Positions 1 to 10,500 of a DNA stretch of 64,000 bases are shown here, one piece after another. The notes under the pieces were generated by a model. It did not search any database. It was not told where the DNA came from and saw only the letters and a program-made list of their open reading frames with translations. The translations under genes and the position numbers were made by a program. Each line of letters begins with the position of its first letter. Position 1 is the first letter of the stretch. Source of the stretch: Seiridium cupressi (Eukaryota > Ascomycota > Sordariomycetes > Amphisphaeriales > Sporocadaceae); the NCBI GenBank assembly GCA_036674765.1, contig JARVKI010000085.1, forward strand, positions 1 to 64,000. Direction: 5' to 3'.

Positions 1-640
1 ATTAAATAATAAATTCTTTTAAAATATTATTAAATATTATAATTTTATATATTAATAATTTAATATATTATTATTATATAAAGAAAAAAAGAAAATTAAA
101 TTTTAAATTAATATAATAATGTTTTATAAATATTATATTATTAATGTTTTAATAACGTTTTAATATTATAATATTAAATATTTAAAATATTTAAAAAGAA
201 TTTATATATTAATTTTTAAAATAAATTTTAAATATTTAAATAAAATTTTTAAATTTATAATTTATAATTTAAATTTTTAAATATAATTAAATATTTTATA
301 AATAAAACTTTTAAAATATAATAATAATAATAAACTTTTTTAAAATAATAATACTTTAATTTTTTAAATTTATAATAATTTATTTAATTTTTATAAAATA
401 AATTATTTTATTATTTATTATAAAATCGAAATTAATTAATATATTTTACTTTTTATTAAAATAAAATAATAATTTAATAATATAAAAAAATAATATTAAT
501 AAATAAAAAAGTTATAAATTAATAAAAAAACGCGTATTAATATTAAACCGGATATAAATCGATAAAATAATATTTTAAACTTTAATTCTTATAATTAAAT
601 ATTATAAAAAAAACTAATTTTAATAAAATGTTAATTAAAG
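1..640. repeat. AT-saturated block, probably RIP-mutated repeat DNA
   Basis: This stretch is almost entirely A and T, with no credible reading frame. Several of the few surviving C and G bases sit in CpG pairs (for example around 530-560). Loss of CpA with retention of CpG is what repeat-induced point mutation leaves in ascomycetes. The boundary to normal composition is sharp, at about 640-660. No encoded element can be recognised, so the original repeat is unknown. A centromeric or subtelomeric AT isochore would look similar. Confidence 0.6.
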
Positions 641-825
641 CTGGTGAATTAAAGTAAAAATGTAGTGGCTAAAGGCTTTAATTTTACCCCTCTTTAGCTA
701 GCGTTATTTCCAACGCTATAGAGCTATTCTAGAGAATTACGATATCAGCAGCAGCAACGACCACCACACCTCGATAATTAAAGACTCCATCATTCCGACG
801 ACAAAAAGCACCGACAACAGCGAAA

Positions 826-2066
826 ATGCGCTACCATGAAGCCTGCAGGCTTTTCAAGACTAAGCACTGGGGAACCCTCTGGCAAAACAATATCCTAGAC
901 CCTGATGGATTGAAAGAGAAGTCCCAACATACTTTCGTCGCTATAGATTTCGAAGGCCTGATCGCCAAAGACGAGCGTATTGGTATCACTGAGATTGGAA
1001 TTGCTGTCCTTTCCCCCCTGTCTCAGACAGCCGCATAAGTGAAGAGGATCTGAAGTCCCAAGGCCAAACCCCACAAGCTTTTCTTGCACGGAACGCCATC
1101 GAAAGTCATTGGATCAAAATTGAGGGAAGGGAGCGCCGCGAAAGGTCGCAAGACCGATATTATTTTGGTCAAGCTGAGGAGGTCGAAGCGGAACAATGTG
1201 AGATTGCCCTACTCAGCTTACTACAGGCAATTCGGCAACGATCCAGGAGCCCGTTAGTCCTGGTAAGATTTGATCTCGCCTTTGAGTTCAAGACAATTGC
1301 GTCGCACCTCTCCCAGATCACTCAGTACTTCTCGTCATGGGTTGATCTACAGGAAATCACGGCAGAAGTTTCGAACGAAAATAGTCCTGGCATGAAGGAT
1401 ACGCTTCTTGCTTTTGGGTTTTTCCGGCCTGATCTGGCTGTCCGGGGCAAGAGTGATCATAATGCTGGAAATGATGCAATTCGCCAGCTGGCTGTGCCTG
1501 TCAATCTACTCAATCTACGCAAAGGCGGTAGGCTTCATTTCGATCGTCATGGCGACAGGGTTGAAGACAGGGATGCGTTGCAGAAGTTTTGGAACCAGAC
1601 TCGTCCATGTCCAAAAGAACTCTACCCTTTCACAGCCAGGATTCGCATTGAAGGCAAAGATTTAATATCTTTGGTTCCAAATTGGCCAAGACTATTCAGC
1701 CTCTTTTCTGACTACCAACCGACAGCGGTGGGGATGACTCGATTTGGGAAATATGGTTGGGTATGTCTGCCAAGCCTGGAGGAATTAAATCGATTGATCA
1801 CAGAGATTCATGGGCAAGAGTTCAAGGGAGAAATATGGAACGCTTTCACAGATTACGATCCTGAAGTATTGCATTTGACACGACAGCAGCTTCGCGAAGT
1901 TAAACGGGCCGGACAGGAAGCTCAACGGGAGCCGAAGCAGCTGGTACGTTGCATGGGCAGGGACACTGATGAGATGTTGGTTGATAGATATGGTTTGGCT
2001 AGGGCGGATTTGAACGAACTTGAGAGCGTGGGATATTTCAAAGACAGGGCAGTAAAACTGACATAA
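826..2066 (+). pseudogene. Gfd2/YDR514C-like RNase H-fold (DEDDh exonuclease-like) protein, one frameshift
   Basis: Two overlapping frames give one protein of about 413 codons. The first part carries VAIDFEG followed by ITEIGIAVL, the first DEDD exonuclease block with its D and E. The second part contains DHNAGNDA, the H-x5-D block of DEDDh enzymes, so most catalytic positions are present. This arrangement matches the fungal Gfd2/YDR514C C-terminal domain. Its biochemical role is not well established. The two frames meet at a run of six C at 1013-1018. One extra C would join them, and the second frame is open from about 1020 to the stop at 2064-2066. No intron of plausible length fits the junction. 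Either a one-base deletion inactivates the gene or the run was miscounted in sequencing. The left neighbour is the AT block, and an LTR lies 130 bp downstream. Confidence 0.6.
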
Positions 2067-2192
2067 CCCACCCTATAGTTTGCATTCTTCGGCATTAACC
2101 AGATTTAATTTTCCATTTCAAGAAACACATGCAAAAGGCCACACAACCCCGCCAGTGGATTAACAATTCCCGGCCATAGCTTGGACTGTATC

Positions 2193-2335
2193 TGTTGAGA
2201 TGGAACGAAGATTTTGAGTGAATTGAATGATTGATTGAGTATCAGAGTAGTGCCAGAGGCAGGAGGAGGTAGCTAGTTTATATGTAGTGGCTGAGAAGCC
2301 CGATAATCCAGGTGGCTGGAGCCCCTATTCTGACA
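2193..2335. mobile_element. Solo LTR, family A copy 1, with 5-bp target duplication
   Basis: A 143-bp element begins TGTTG and ends TGACA, with terminal TG..CA as in LTR retrotransposons. It is flanked by identical 5-bp repeats, GTATC at 2188-2192 and 2336-2340. A second copy (43897-44040) is clearly homologous over its full length, including the stretch reading GTAGTGGCTGAGAAGCCCGA. No internal gag/pol sequence is next to it, so this is a solo LTR left by recombination. Orientation is not determined. Confidence 0.8.
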
Positions 2336-2340
2336 GTATC

Positions 2341-3210
2341 CAGTTATTAAATAAATGGACTGAATGAAATTCCTGTCAAGTCAAGTTCGATCAATTGCGG
2401 TTTTACCTTGGCTACCGAGACCACAGATTGAACCCTGTCTCACCCTCTAGTTTTTTTCAATATAATCAAACTTCACACACAATATATCGTTGCCTCGAAT
2501 ATTCAGGACTGCTCCTGTAGAACCAAATGCCCACGAATTTATATCTTTGTTTGCTTTTAAAAATAGTAGTCCGCTCTTGTGGCAACTTGTAGTGATGTGG
2601 CACCGAAATCTTTGGGCCGGGATTATCTTTTTTAAATCTCATAGGCCCCCCCCCCCCTCTCTTTCCAGAAATCACGGATTTCAAACCATTGAGGATTATC
2701 GCGAAACCATGGTACAAAGTTGAAGCAAGCTCCAATCTGGTCCTGAATCTGTGGACCCTTCTCTCCGCAGATAAAATTAGAGTTATATGGTCTTCTACTT
2801 GGGAATACCGAACACTAATTTGGCACATTATCTACGTAAGGAAGCTTGAGCAAGTCAGAACTGTTACTGCTGCAACTTGAAGAGTTGTAGGTTCAGAGAC
2901 GTAGAGACTTCTTTTCAGGAATAAGCCGTGAAGGTTCAATGCTTCTCCCTCTTCACAACGATGGAAGACCTGATCCTTAGTGGAATGAAGGCCATTAGAC
3001 CGTATATGCGGCCAATTCTAGTTGAGGGATGGACGCTAATTGTTCGCCCCGTAGTGGCGCTAAACGATTACTAGACTAGCGAGTGGGTCCAACTTCAACT
3101 TCATTGGCAATTTTCTGCTGGACTAACCAGCATTACGTGTAGCGGACTACATCCAAACAACGTACCTACCGTGTCTACCTTTCTTCACAAACCGCTGCGG
3201 ACAAGGCGCG
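2341..3210. other. Intergenic stretch without a recognisable gene
   Basis: I see no supported gene here. It holds a run of 12 C at 2646-2657 and short open frames without codon structure. The right part is presumably the former promoter of the kinase pseudogene. Confidence 0.5.
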
Positions 3211-4660
3211 ATGATACCAGCACTTCTGCGATCCTTATCTCCGCTCGCCAGGAAGTGGAAGCCACACACCTTTCGCAACACAAACTTTACCCGGATCCCT
3301 CCAAATCAGAAGATCGAAGAGGAGACCTTCCCAGACTATGTCGCATCCCGCTACTATCCTGCTCATATAGGAGAGACATTCATAGACCGATATCAAATTG
3401 TGGGCAAACTAGGATTTGGAGCTTCGTCTACCGTGTGGCTCGCACGGGATCTTGGGTATGACTCTTTCAGCGCATCGGCGGCGCCCGGCTAAGTGATCTT
3501 GGTTACCTAAACTACACAGTCATCGACGTCACGTTGTATTGAAGCCCTCCGTCAATTCCAATGCAATGGGGAAGTACTTGGACAACGAAATAAACACATA
3601 CAGACGAATGGAAAGGGGTTCCAAGCAACATCCTGGCTACAATGCCGTCAGATCGTTGCTAGACTCTTTCAGCATCGATGGGCCAAGTGGACAACATCGC
3701 TGCTTGGTCCACCCTCCATTATGGGAGCGCGTCTCGGGTTTTCTGCGCCGCAACCCAGCGTTAAAGTTGCCTCCGCCCATATTAGCGTTTGTGCTGCAAC
3801 GGCTATTCTTGGCATTATACTTCCTACACGGGGAATGTCAGATGATACATACAGGTAAATACTGGGCTTTTCTTGTGTGTACAGCCCTTGCCGACGCATT
3901 GCAGATATCAAGGCAGACAATGTTATGTTTGGAATTCAGGACGACTCGGTGTTTGAAGCCTTCGAAGAAGAAGAACTCCAGAATCCTTCCCCACGAAAGG
4001 TGTTGACTGATAGAACTGTCTACGCCTCACGCGCGCTTAAAACGCCCAAGAAATGGGGTGCTCCTGCGACTTTGGCTCAGCTGTATCTGGCGAGGGAGAG
4101 CATCTCGAAGATATACAGCCTGATATATATCGCGCGCCAGAGGTTATTTTACAGATACCGTAGACTTACAGCGTTGATATATGGAATGTAGGGTGTATGG
4201 TAAGGTGTCCACTCGAGTGCCATCAAAACTAACAGTATTTAATAATCGGGAGAACAGATTTGGGATGTCTTTGAGAGTGGACACCTGTTCACAGGTCGGG
4301 ACCCTGAAGCTCAGACGTATCGAAGTCGCGCTCACCTTGCAGAGATGATTGCTCTCCTTGGGAAACCCTCGCCAGATTTTCTTGCCCGAGGGGGCTTGAG
4401 TCATCAATTCTTCTCTCCAGAAGGTTTGTCACCTGTTGGTTTCAAAATGTTTCCTACTAATTTATCTGGATGTTTAGGAAATTTCGTTGCCAAAGTCCAG
4501 CTAACCGATCGAATTCCACTAAAGGAGAGAGATAACACTTGAAGGACGGGAAAAAGTGAGCTTTCTGCGGCTTATGCGGAAGATGGTTGAATGGGAACCG
4601 TCAAAGCGCTGCTCCGCCAAGGAACTAGCAGAAGATGAATGGATACAGCAGAATTTATAG
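3211..4660 (+). pseudogene. SRPK/Sky1-like serine/threonine kinase pseudogene
   Basis: The start at 3211 opens a typical fungal SRPK-like N-terminus ending in DRYQIVGKLGFGASSTVWLA, the glycine-rich loop. Two introns with normal sites can be placed at 3456-3519 and 3855-3904. The second splices MIHT to DIKADNVMFG, which gives the catalytic-loop HTDIKADN. Lesions follow. The frame shifts just before the CDFGSA activation motif (near 4065), where about 7 nt appear to be missing. The PWTYSVDIWN block has TGG changed to TAG, and another frameshift lies near 4541. The C-terminal kinase lobe (DVFESGHLFTGRDP, EWEPSKR, then a stop at 4660) is still legible across two further introns. SR-protein kinases phosphorylate splicing and mRNA-export factors, and filamentous fungi carry many such paralogues. 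This copy should be inactive. Confidence 0.8.
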
Positions 4661-5661
4661 ATCTAGATGTGTTTCTGCTGATTTAACAGATCTTCAACAA
4701 CGCCTCATCATCGTATTTCCAGACAAACTAGGTGCTCCAAACGCGACCAGATCATTTTGAAGACATTCGTAGTGATGATCTTTGAGAAATATGCGGTAGC
4801 GCTATTATTCGTGCAAATCAACGTGATAACAGATAGGCAATGACAAGACATACAGAAAGACGGCAGCCTGACGGAGGTTTTGACTTCTTTGGCGGCAGCA
4901 ATTGTCTCGGTCCCATCCAAACGGCCTTGGGAGCAGCGAATCGTACTCGGTGCTTGGGATGTGAGCTGATGGCACCACTCTGGTCAAGTCGTGGGTAATG
5001 TATTAGCGTCTTATAGTACGCCGGCGGTTGACCCTGACGCCCAGGGAACTGTCAATCGAGATCGCCACAAAGTCAACCATATCGATGCGGTTTATTGCCA
5101 TGTGTCAGAAGCTCTTGATCCCCGGCCTCAGCATATTGACGTGGATTATGACCAGTCGTGGCTCCGAGGCGAAGCTTATTTTAAATCGCAGCTGAGGCTG
5201 ATGGTTACTCGCGAGAGAATACGATGCTGGGCATCACAAGTCTCGACCCGGAGTAATTGGGCGAACAGAATGACGGAAATGTGATGACAGTAGAATTTTC
5301 AAAAAGGGAGAAAGCTGGCGATTTGTGACGACGTACGGTATGGAAATTTTCGTCACGGAGTTTAGAGGCGTTCCGGAGAATAAGAGAAATGGATGATTGT
5401 CGGAGTTTGGGTCCCTGTCAGAAGCATACCCCAAGGTGTTTGAACTGGATGGTTCGTGGAACATGATGAGGTTCACGCTCGACTTTATTAATAATGTTAA
5501 TAAGATAGTAGAGCAGTAGCTTAAAGAATAAGTTGAATTTTATTAATATATAACTTAAAAAGCTTTCATTTTGGTTATAATAAGAAAACTCTTGTTTTTA
5601 AAAAGTATTATGCCATTTTAATCTTATTTTGTGGTTATTTATGTAATAAAAATGCTGTCGC
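4661..5661. other. Decayed stretch with unidentified coding remnants, then AT-rich tail
   Basis: An open frame at 4991-5284 (plus) and a further broken frame to about 5510 have coding-like composition but no motif I can name. A weak resemblance to Rai1/DXO-type proteins was considered and not accepted. 5480-5650 is AT-rich, and the minus-strand membrane protein gene ends just beyond it. Confidence 0.35.
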
Positions 5662-6465
5662 TTAAATCCTTGTTTCTTCCTGCCTCTTTATTTCCTCCCT
5701 AAAGACATTCCTTCCATCCTGTGGCCTACTGATGCCCATATCCCCCATCTGCACGCCCCCGGCTCCAGCACCACCCGCCCCCACCGCCCTCTCGCTCCTG
5801 CTCTTCCTGCTGCCATAGCCATTACGCTTCCCCACACCCACCATACCCCTGAGTGTCCAGTCCGGGTTACGCCTCTTCATCAACAGGAACCCAGCAATCG
5901 CCATCAGCAGCAACACACCGACCACAACCGGCACGATGATGGCGACTAGGTTCGGCCCTGCCGCGCTGGATTCGCTGCTCGTCGATCCAGCCGGAAGGAC
6001 ACGAACCAGAGGCCCCAGGGTCCGGTTCTCGGAGCCGCCATCGCTGGTCGCGACGACGATGTAGAGCTGCGCGTTCACCCCATTGGAGTCGGTGGAATTG
6101 AGGATGGAGCTCGACACGGTCCACTCGTACGACGTTGTGGTTGCGCGGAGCGAGTTTGACGTGAAGCCGTCATCGGCTAGGGGTGTCGCGTCTTCACCAG
6201 ACGACGGGCTGAAGTCGGCTTGGATCTGGATAAGGGTGCTGGCGTCAGTAAAGAAGGAGGAATCCCATTTTACTGTTCGGTCGCTGTTAGTGATTGTTTT
6301 GAGAAGCGCATTTACTAACCTAGGAAGCTAGGAGAGTGGGGACTTCTGGAGACTCTAATCCTGCTGAAATCACCTACCAATGACTTTCTCTCCAGGGCTG
6401 ACTTGAGTATTATTCGCTGGCTCGCAAAAAGGCGCGAGGTCGCCATCTATATTGCTGCAACTCAT
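5662..6465 (-). CDS. Single-pass membrane protein with Ser/Gly-rich cytoplasmic tail
   Basis: Two exons (6465-6378 and 6272-5662) splice in frame and give 232 codons. The extracellular part contains MSCSNIDGDLAPFCEP and VKWDSSFFTDAS, with several NxS/T sites. One strong transmembrane helix (AIIVPVVVGVLLLMAIAGFLL, about residues 139-159) is followed by a basic stop-transfer (MKRR) and a Gly/Ala/Arg-rich tail. This matches a conserved but uncharacterised fungal family of surface proteins. No signal peptide is present at this start. Upstream minus-strand frames (6890-6610, with EITVADPPLTLYLDG) look like an earlier exon, but I could not find a consistent splice, so the true N-terminus may be further upstream or damaged. 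Confidence 0.6.
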
Positions 6466-6469
6466 GGTG

Positions 6470-7529
6470 CCGTATAGATAAATCCCTTGACCTTCACTTG
6501 ATTAAAAAGAAAATCCAGTATTGATATATGGTTGAATGACGTAAAAGTAGCTTGATTCATCCCATGTGAAAATGGAAGAAATAATTGGGAAAACGGAGGA
6601 CATGTATTTCTACGTGGAGCGGGACCAAATCCACCTATATAGACAACCCCAGCTCGCGTGCGAGTAACTTACACGCTCTCTTCCGTGGATGCGCGCCGAG
6701 AAACCTGACTGCCGGAGTTGTGGTGTGATTCCAGGAAGCTGGATCTCGCCTTTCCCGTCTAAATAAAGTGTCAGGGGTGGATCTGCGACAGTGATCTCCA
6801 GCTTGCAACTCAATCGTGCTCATGGAGGGGTACGACAGCGAGCGCAGGACGATTGCCGCTAGTGGGGGATCAAACGAGCACTGATGGTAACATTGCTCCT
6901 AAAGCGTCGGCATAATGCAAAAACCAAACGTTTGAATCAATCTCAATTCTGGCTCAATAAGATTACCTGGATTCTGGATCTACGGTCCAGTAAACGTGTG
7001 CTTCATATTGAGTCGGGATCACATCTCATTCGAGACCTCGTGGCAACCATACAAACCACGCTACAGGGGTGCGCTGCAAGTGACAACAGAGCGCGGGGGT
7101 TTGACAGGCGGCCGGCATCTCGGATGTCGAACGCACATGAGACGAAAAGATTCCTAGAAGTGCTTCAAGCGCTCCCGCCAAGACAGCATACGCAGCCCTG
7201 TGGCAGTCACAAGTTTTCTGACGTACATAGTTTCGAGGATCCATATGGCATTTATGGAAGTTCAAGCATTCAAGACCTCGACCAGCGATTGGCCGACTTG
7301 TCGCATAAGGAGTTATGCGATGCTATGTGCCCCAAAAAAGCGCCCATGTGATGTTGCATCCGACGGAGCGACTAAATTGCCCCACAAACTCACTAATCCG
7401 AAGTTGTGAAGAGATTTGTGATATTGCAATAAGCTGGGTATCTTACCATGCGGCCCTTCGATCCACCTCTTGTATATCCCGTTCAATATTAGCAAAGTTT
7501 ATATGTACTGCGACCGTGTTGGCATAACA
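6470..7529. other. Region upstream of the membrane protein gene and downstream of TEL1
   Basis: The part up to about 6890 probably contains a 5-prime exon of the membrane protein gene. The rest (about 6900-7529) has scattered short open frames on both strands that I judge non-coding. It serves as the 3-prime flank of TEL1. Confidence 0.4.
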
Positions 7530-10500
7530 TTATGCATAAGCAGCCCATCCAGAGTACAGCACCGCCAGGTTTCTCTCATCCACCGCCTGGTTGATGAGAT
7601 CGTTGACAGTCGCGGTGACACTCAGAGTTTTGCTCAACTTCTTTCTGACCACCTCAAGAGCTCTGTCAGCCTCGCTAGGTTCGTTCACTAGCCCTTCTGT
7701 CCCCTTCTTTTTCTTCAGATCAAGGACACTTTCCGCTGCAGCATCGTCGCCCGCCGCTCCGTCTCGTCTGGTATCTTGCAGTTTAGCCATACGCACGGGA
7801 CTGATTGACCAAGAATACAGAGGATCGTATCGCAAAACGTCAAGGATCGTCATGATGGAGTAAGTCTCTTCACGTAGCGCATCGAGAGTGAACTCGCAAC
7901 AGCGGCGGAAGACGCCTTCCGTCTTCGTCACCCCCATACCGTCCACAATGTCGCGTGTAAGTCGGAATGGCACCAGTTCAGGGACGGGAAGTACGCGTCC
8001 CATCTCGAATGCGACACCAAGGTCGATGTGGACGACCTCGCCTGTCGCCGAATCCAACAAAATATTATGGCCATGTCGATCGCCGAGGCCGAGGACATGA
8101 CCCAGTATGGAAATGGCGGCGGTTGTACGGGTATAGTTGGTACGCTTCGCATACCATTCATCCGGGTCGACAAAGTATTCCATGAAGAAGTACCGCATTA
8201 CTGGCTGAAACCTTTCCGTCACTCTTTTATAGGTAGCCAATCTCGTCTCGATAGACTTACTCTGGACCTGGGATATCTCCTTACGACAACTTGAGCCCTT
8301 CAGGTCTTTCGGATGATAACGCTCGTGCGCGGGCATGAGGTACTCATGTAGCGGGATTGTGTTGGGAACGAACTCAATAAGACCGGATGAGGCGGTCAAG
8401 GGAAGGACTTTATAAGTTCGGATGCCTAGACTACGCTGCTGTGTGGATCGATGGAGCTTCAACACCGAGGAGGCTGCAGCAAAGACTTGCTCCATTATGG
8501 CATCCTGACGCAAGTCATCGCTGCCACCTTTTATCAATTGCCTGTAGCGTCTCCCATCGCTACCAACCAGCGTAATGATCTTTGGAGCACTAACACCAGA
8601 AGCAATAGACATTGAAGGGTCGACCTTGACAATGTGGGGAACGTTGGAGTAATCTCTGTCGGACGAAAGCTCAATCTGGAGCGTTGGTGGTGGGATGTGA
8701 TATTGCGCGAGTGACGTGACGAGGGCACTGCCAGCTGCACAGTCCTTGATTAGCATCTTCTGTCCGGCCTTATACCGTGGATCGTTTCGGTCAATGGCCA
8801 GCATATGGTAGGCCTTGTTCGTCTTGTCAATTGCTCGCCAAATCGAGACCGAACTTTCATTCTGGGCCAACTTCTTCGCGATCTTCTCCGTCGCTTTCTG
8901 ACGGAGGACGGCGACATCGTCTTTGCTATTGGTGCGGGATTTGGTACCCGACCATACCTGATACATACCGTGATAAGGATGGTCAAGACATATACGGTAT
9001 ACCAAGTCGAACAGAATTTTCTGGAAGAGCTGAGACCGATCGATAAGTCTCGAGGTGAGTTGGTTCATCAGAGGCGCAAATTTGCGAGTCGGAACCTTAT
9101 CGATGTACTTTTTGACGGCCTCGCTTGTGTACTCTTCGCCCGAGCGCTCGAGCCATAATGCGGCGAATCGTAGCGAATCATTGTTATGCTCATCCGAAGC
9201 AATAAGGGATAGGAGATAGTTCTCCAGACTGTGACGGACAAACTCGCTGCGGCTCTGCTCGACACGGCGAAGTTCCTGGTCATCAAGATCAAGCCATTGC
9301 TTGGCCTTTGCCAAATGGTTCTGGTATCGCCCCTTGATCTGAGAATCCTTGGCGCTTCTTACGAGTTGCTGTAACTGGGTGACTTCATCGCTTTTCCCTT
9401 GTTTAAGGTGCTGCAGGCGTGCAAGGTCTTCGAGCCCATCCGGGTTCTGGAGTTGTTCATCGCAGAACATAGCGAACTGATGGTAGACATTGCCATCTTC
9501 TGGCCCATCCATTTTGCCTTTGAGTTCTTTGAGGGCGGGCTGAAGATAGTTCCGCTGGATACTATCTGGCTTTTCAAGTCTTGCCACGGACACTTGATGC
9601 CCAATCTTGGCAAGCAGGTCGCTCCTCCTCACTTCAACGTTCTGCTTCTTTAGGTCTGAATCATCATCAACGCTTTGAAGCATGCGGATCGAGGGAAGCA
9701 TCTCCCCGTGGTCCCACAAAGCATGGGCTACTTCAATCCTGGCGGCGGCGTCAATAGTCAGACCCAGATCTGCAGCTTGATCGATGGAATCATTCAAAGC
9801 GGTTGCGATATTCAGCGACTCCTGTCGGGCATGGTGAAACCTATAGATACTGGAGGATAGGAGCGCTGATCGTGCCTCTACTAGCTTGGTGTCTCGCAAC
9901 GTGAGATCGCTCCTCGGAAGTGATTGGATGGTTTTGCCAAGCATGCTCAGAGTCGTACCTCTGGTGGATAGCAAGTGGCTTACATCGGAATATCTGATCT
10001 GTGAGTTAGTGATTGAAAAGCTTCTCGAGACTCAATACGAAAACTTGCCTCCCACTCTTCATCCATTGAGACCTATCGCTGAATATTCCCAATACCTCAT
10101 CAAGTTCAGTAGATGATGAGAGGCTGAGTAGGTCGTCCATTTCGGTCAGAGCGGCTAGTGTACCTAAGTTATATCGAACATGCGTTGTGCTTGCGTCTCG
10201 CTTCACTAGATTTTGCATGACCTGATGGAAGCCGTCATGTATAGCTTGTCTGATCCCATCAAGACTAACAGCTTGGTTGCAACCTTGGTAAGCTTTGTAC
10301 AGGGCTACGGAGGGACTCGTCGTCGAGGGCGGGACAGGAAGATCCCATATTTCAAGCCTCCTAGCATTGGTAAATGTGGAATCGACAGCCGTGGGCGCAC
10401 CATCGTGATTCTGCTGAGCCTGGAGAAGGGAATGAGACAGACCTGACAGTCCTAGGGTGCTCAGAGTTCCGACAAGGTGATGTTCATCTGACCTGGCGGC

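Noticed and set aside
1006..1026. A GT..CAG stretch that could be an intron bridging the Gfd2-like frames
   Set aside because: It would be only about 20 nt, far shorter than the 47-nt minimum seen elsewhere, and a one-base frameshift explains the data better.
4661..5510. Possible Rai1/DXO-like decapping nuclease fragment
   Set aside because: The resemblance was limited to a few scattered residues with no catalytic motif, so I left it unidentified.
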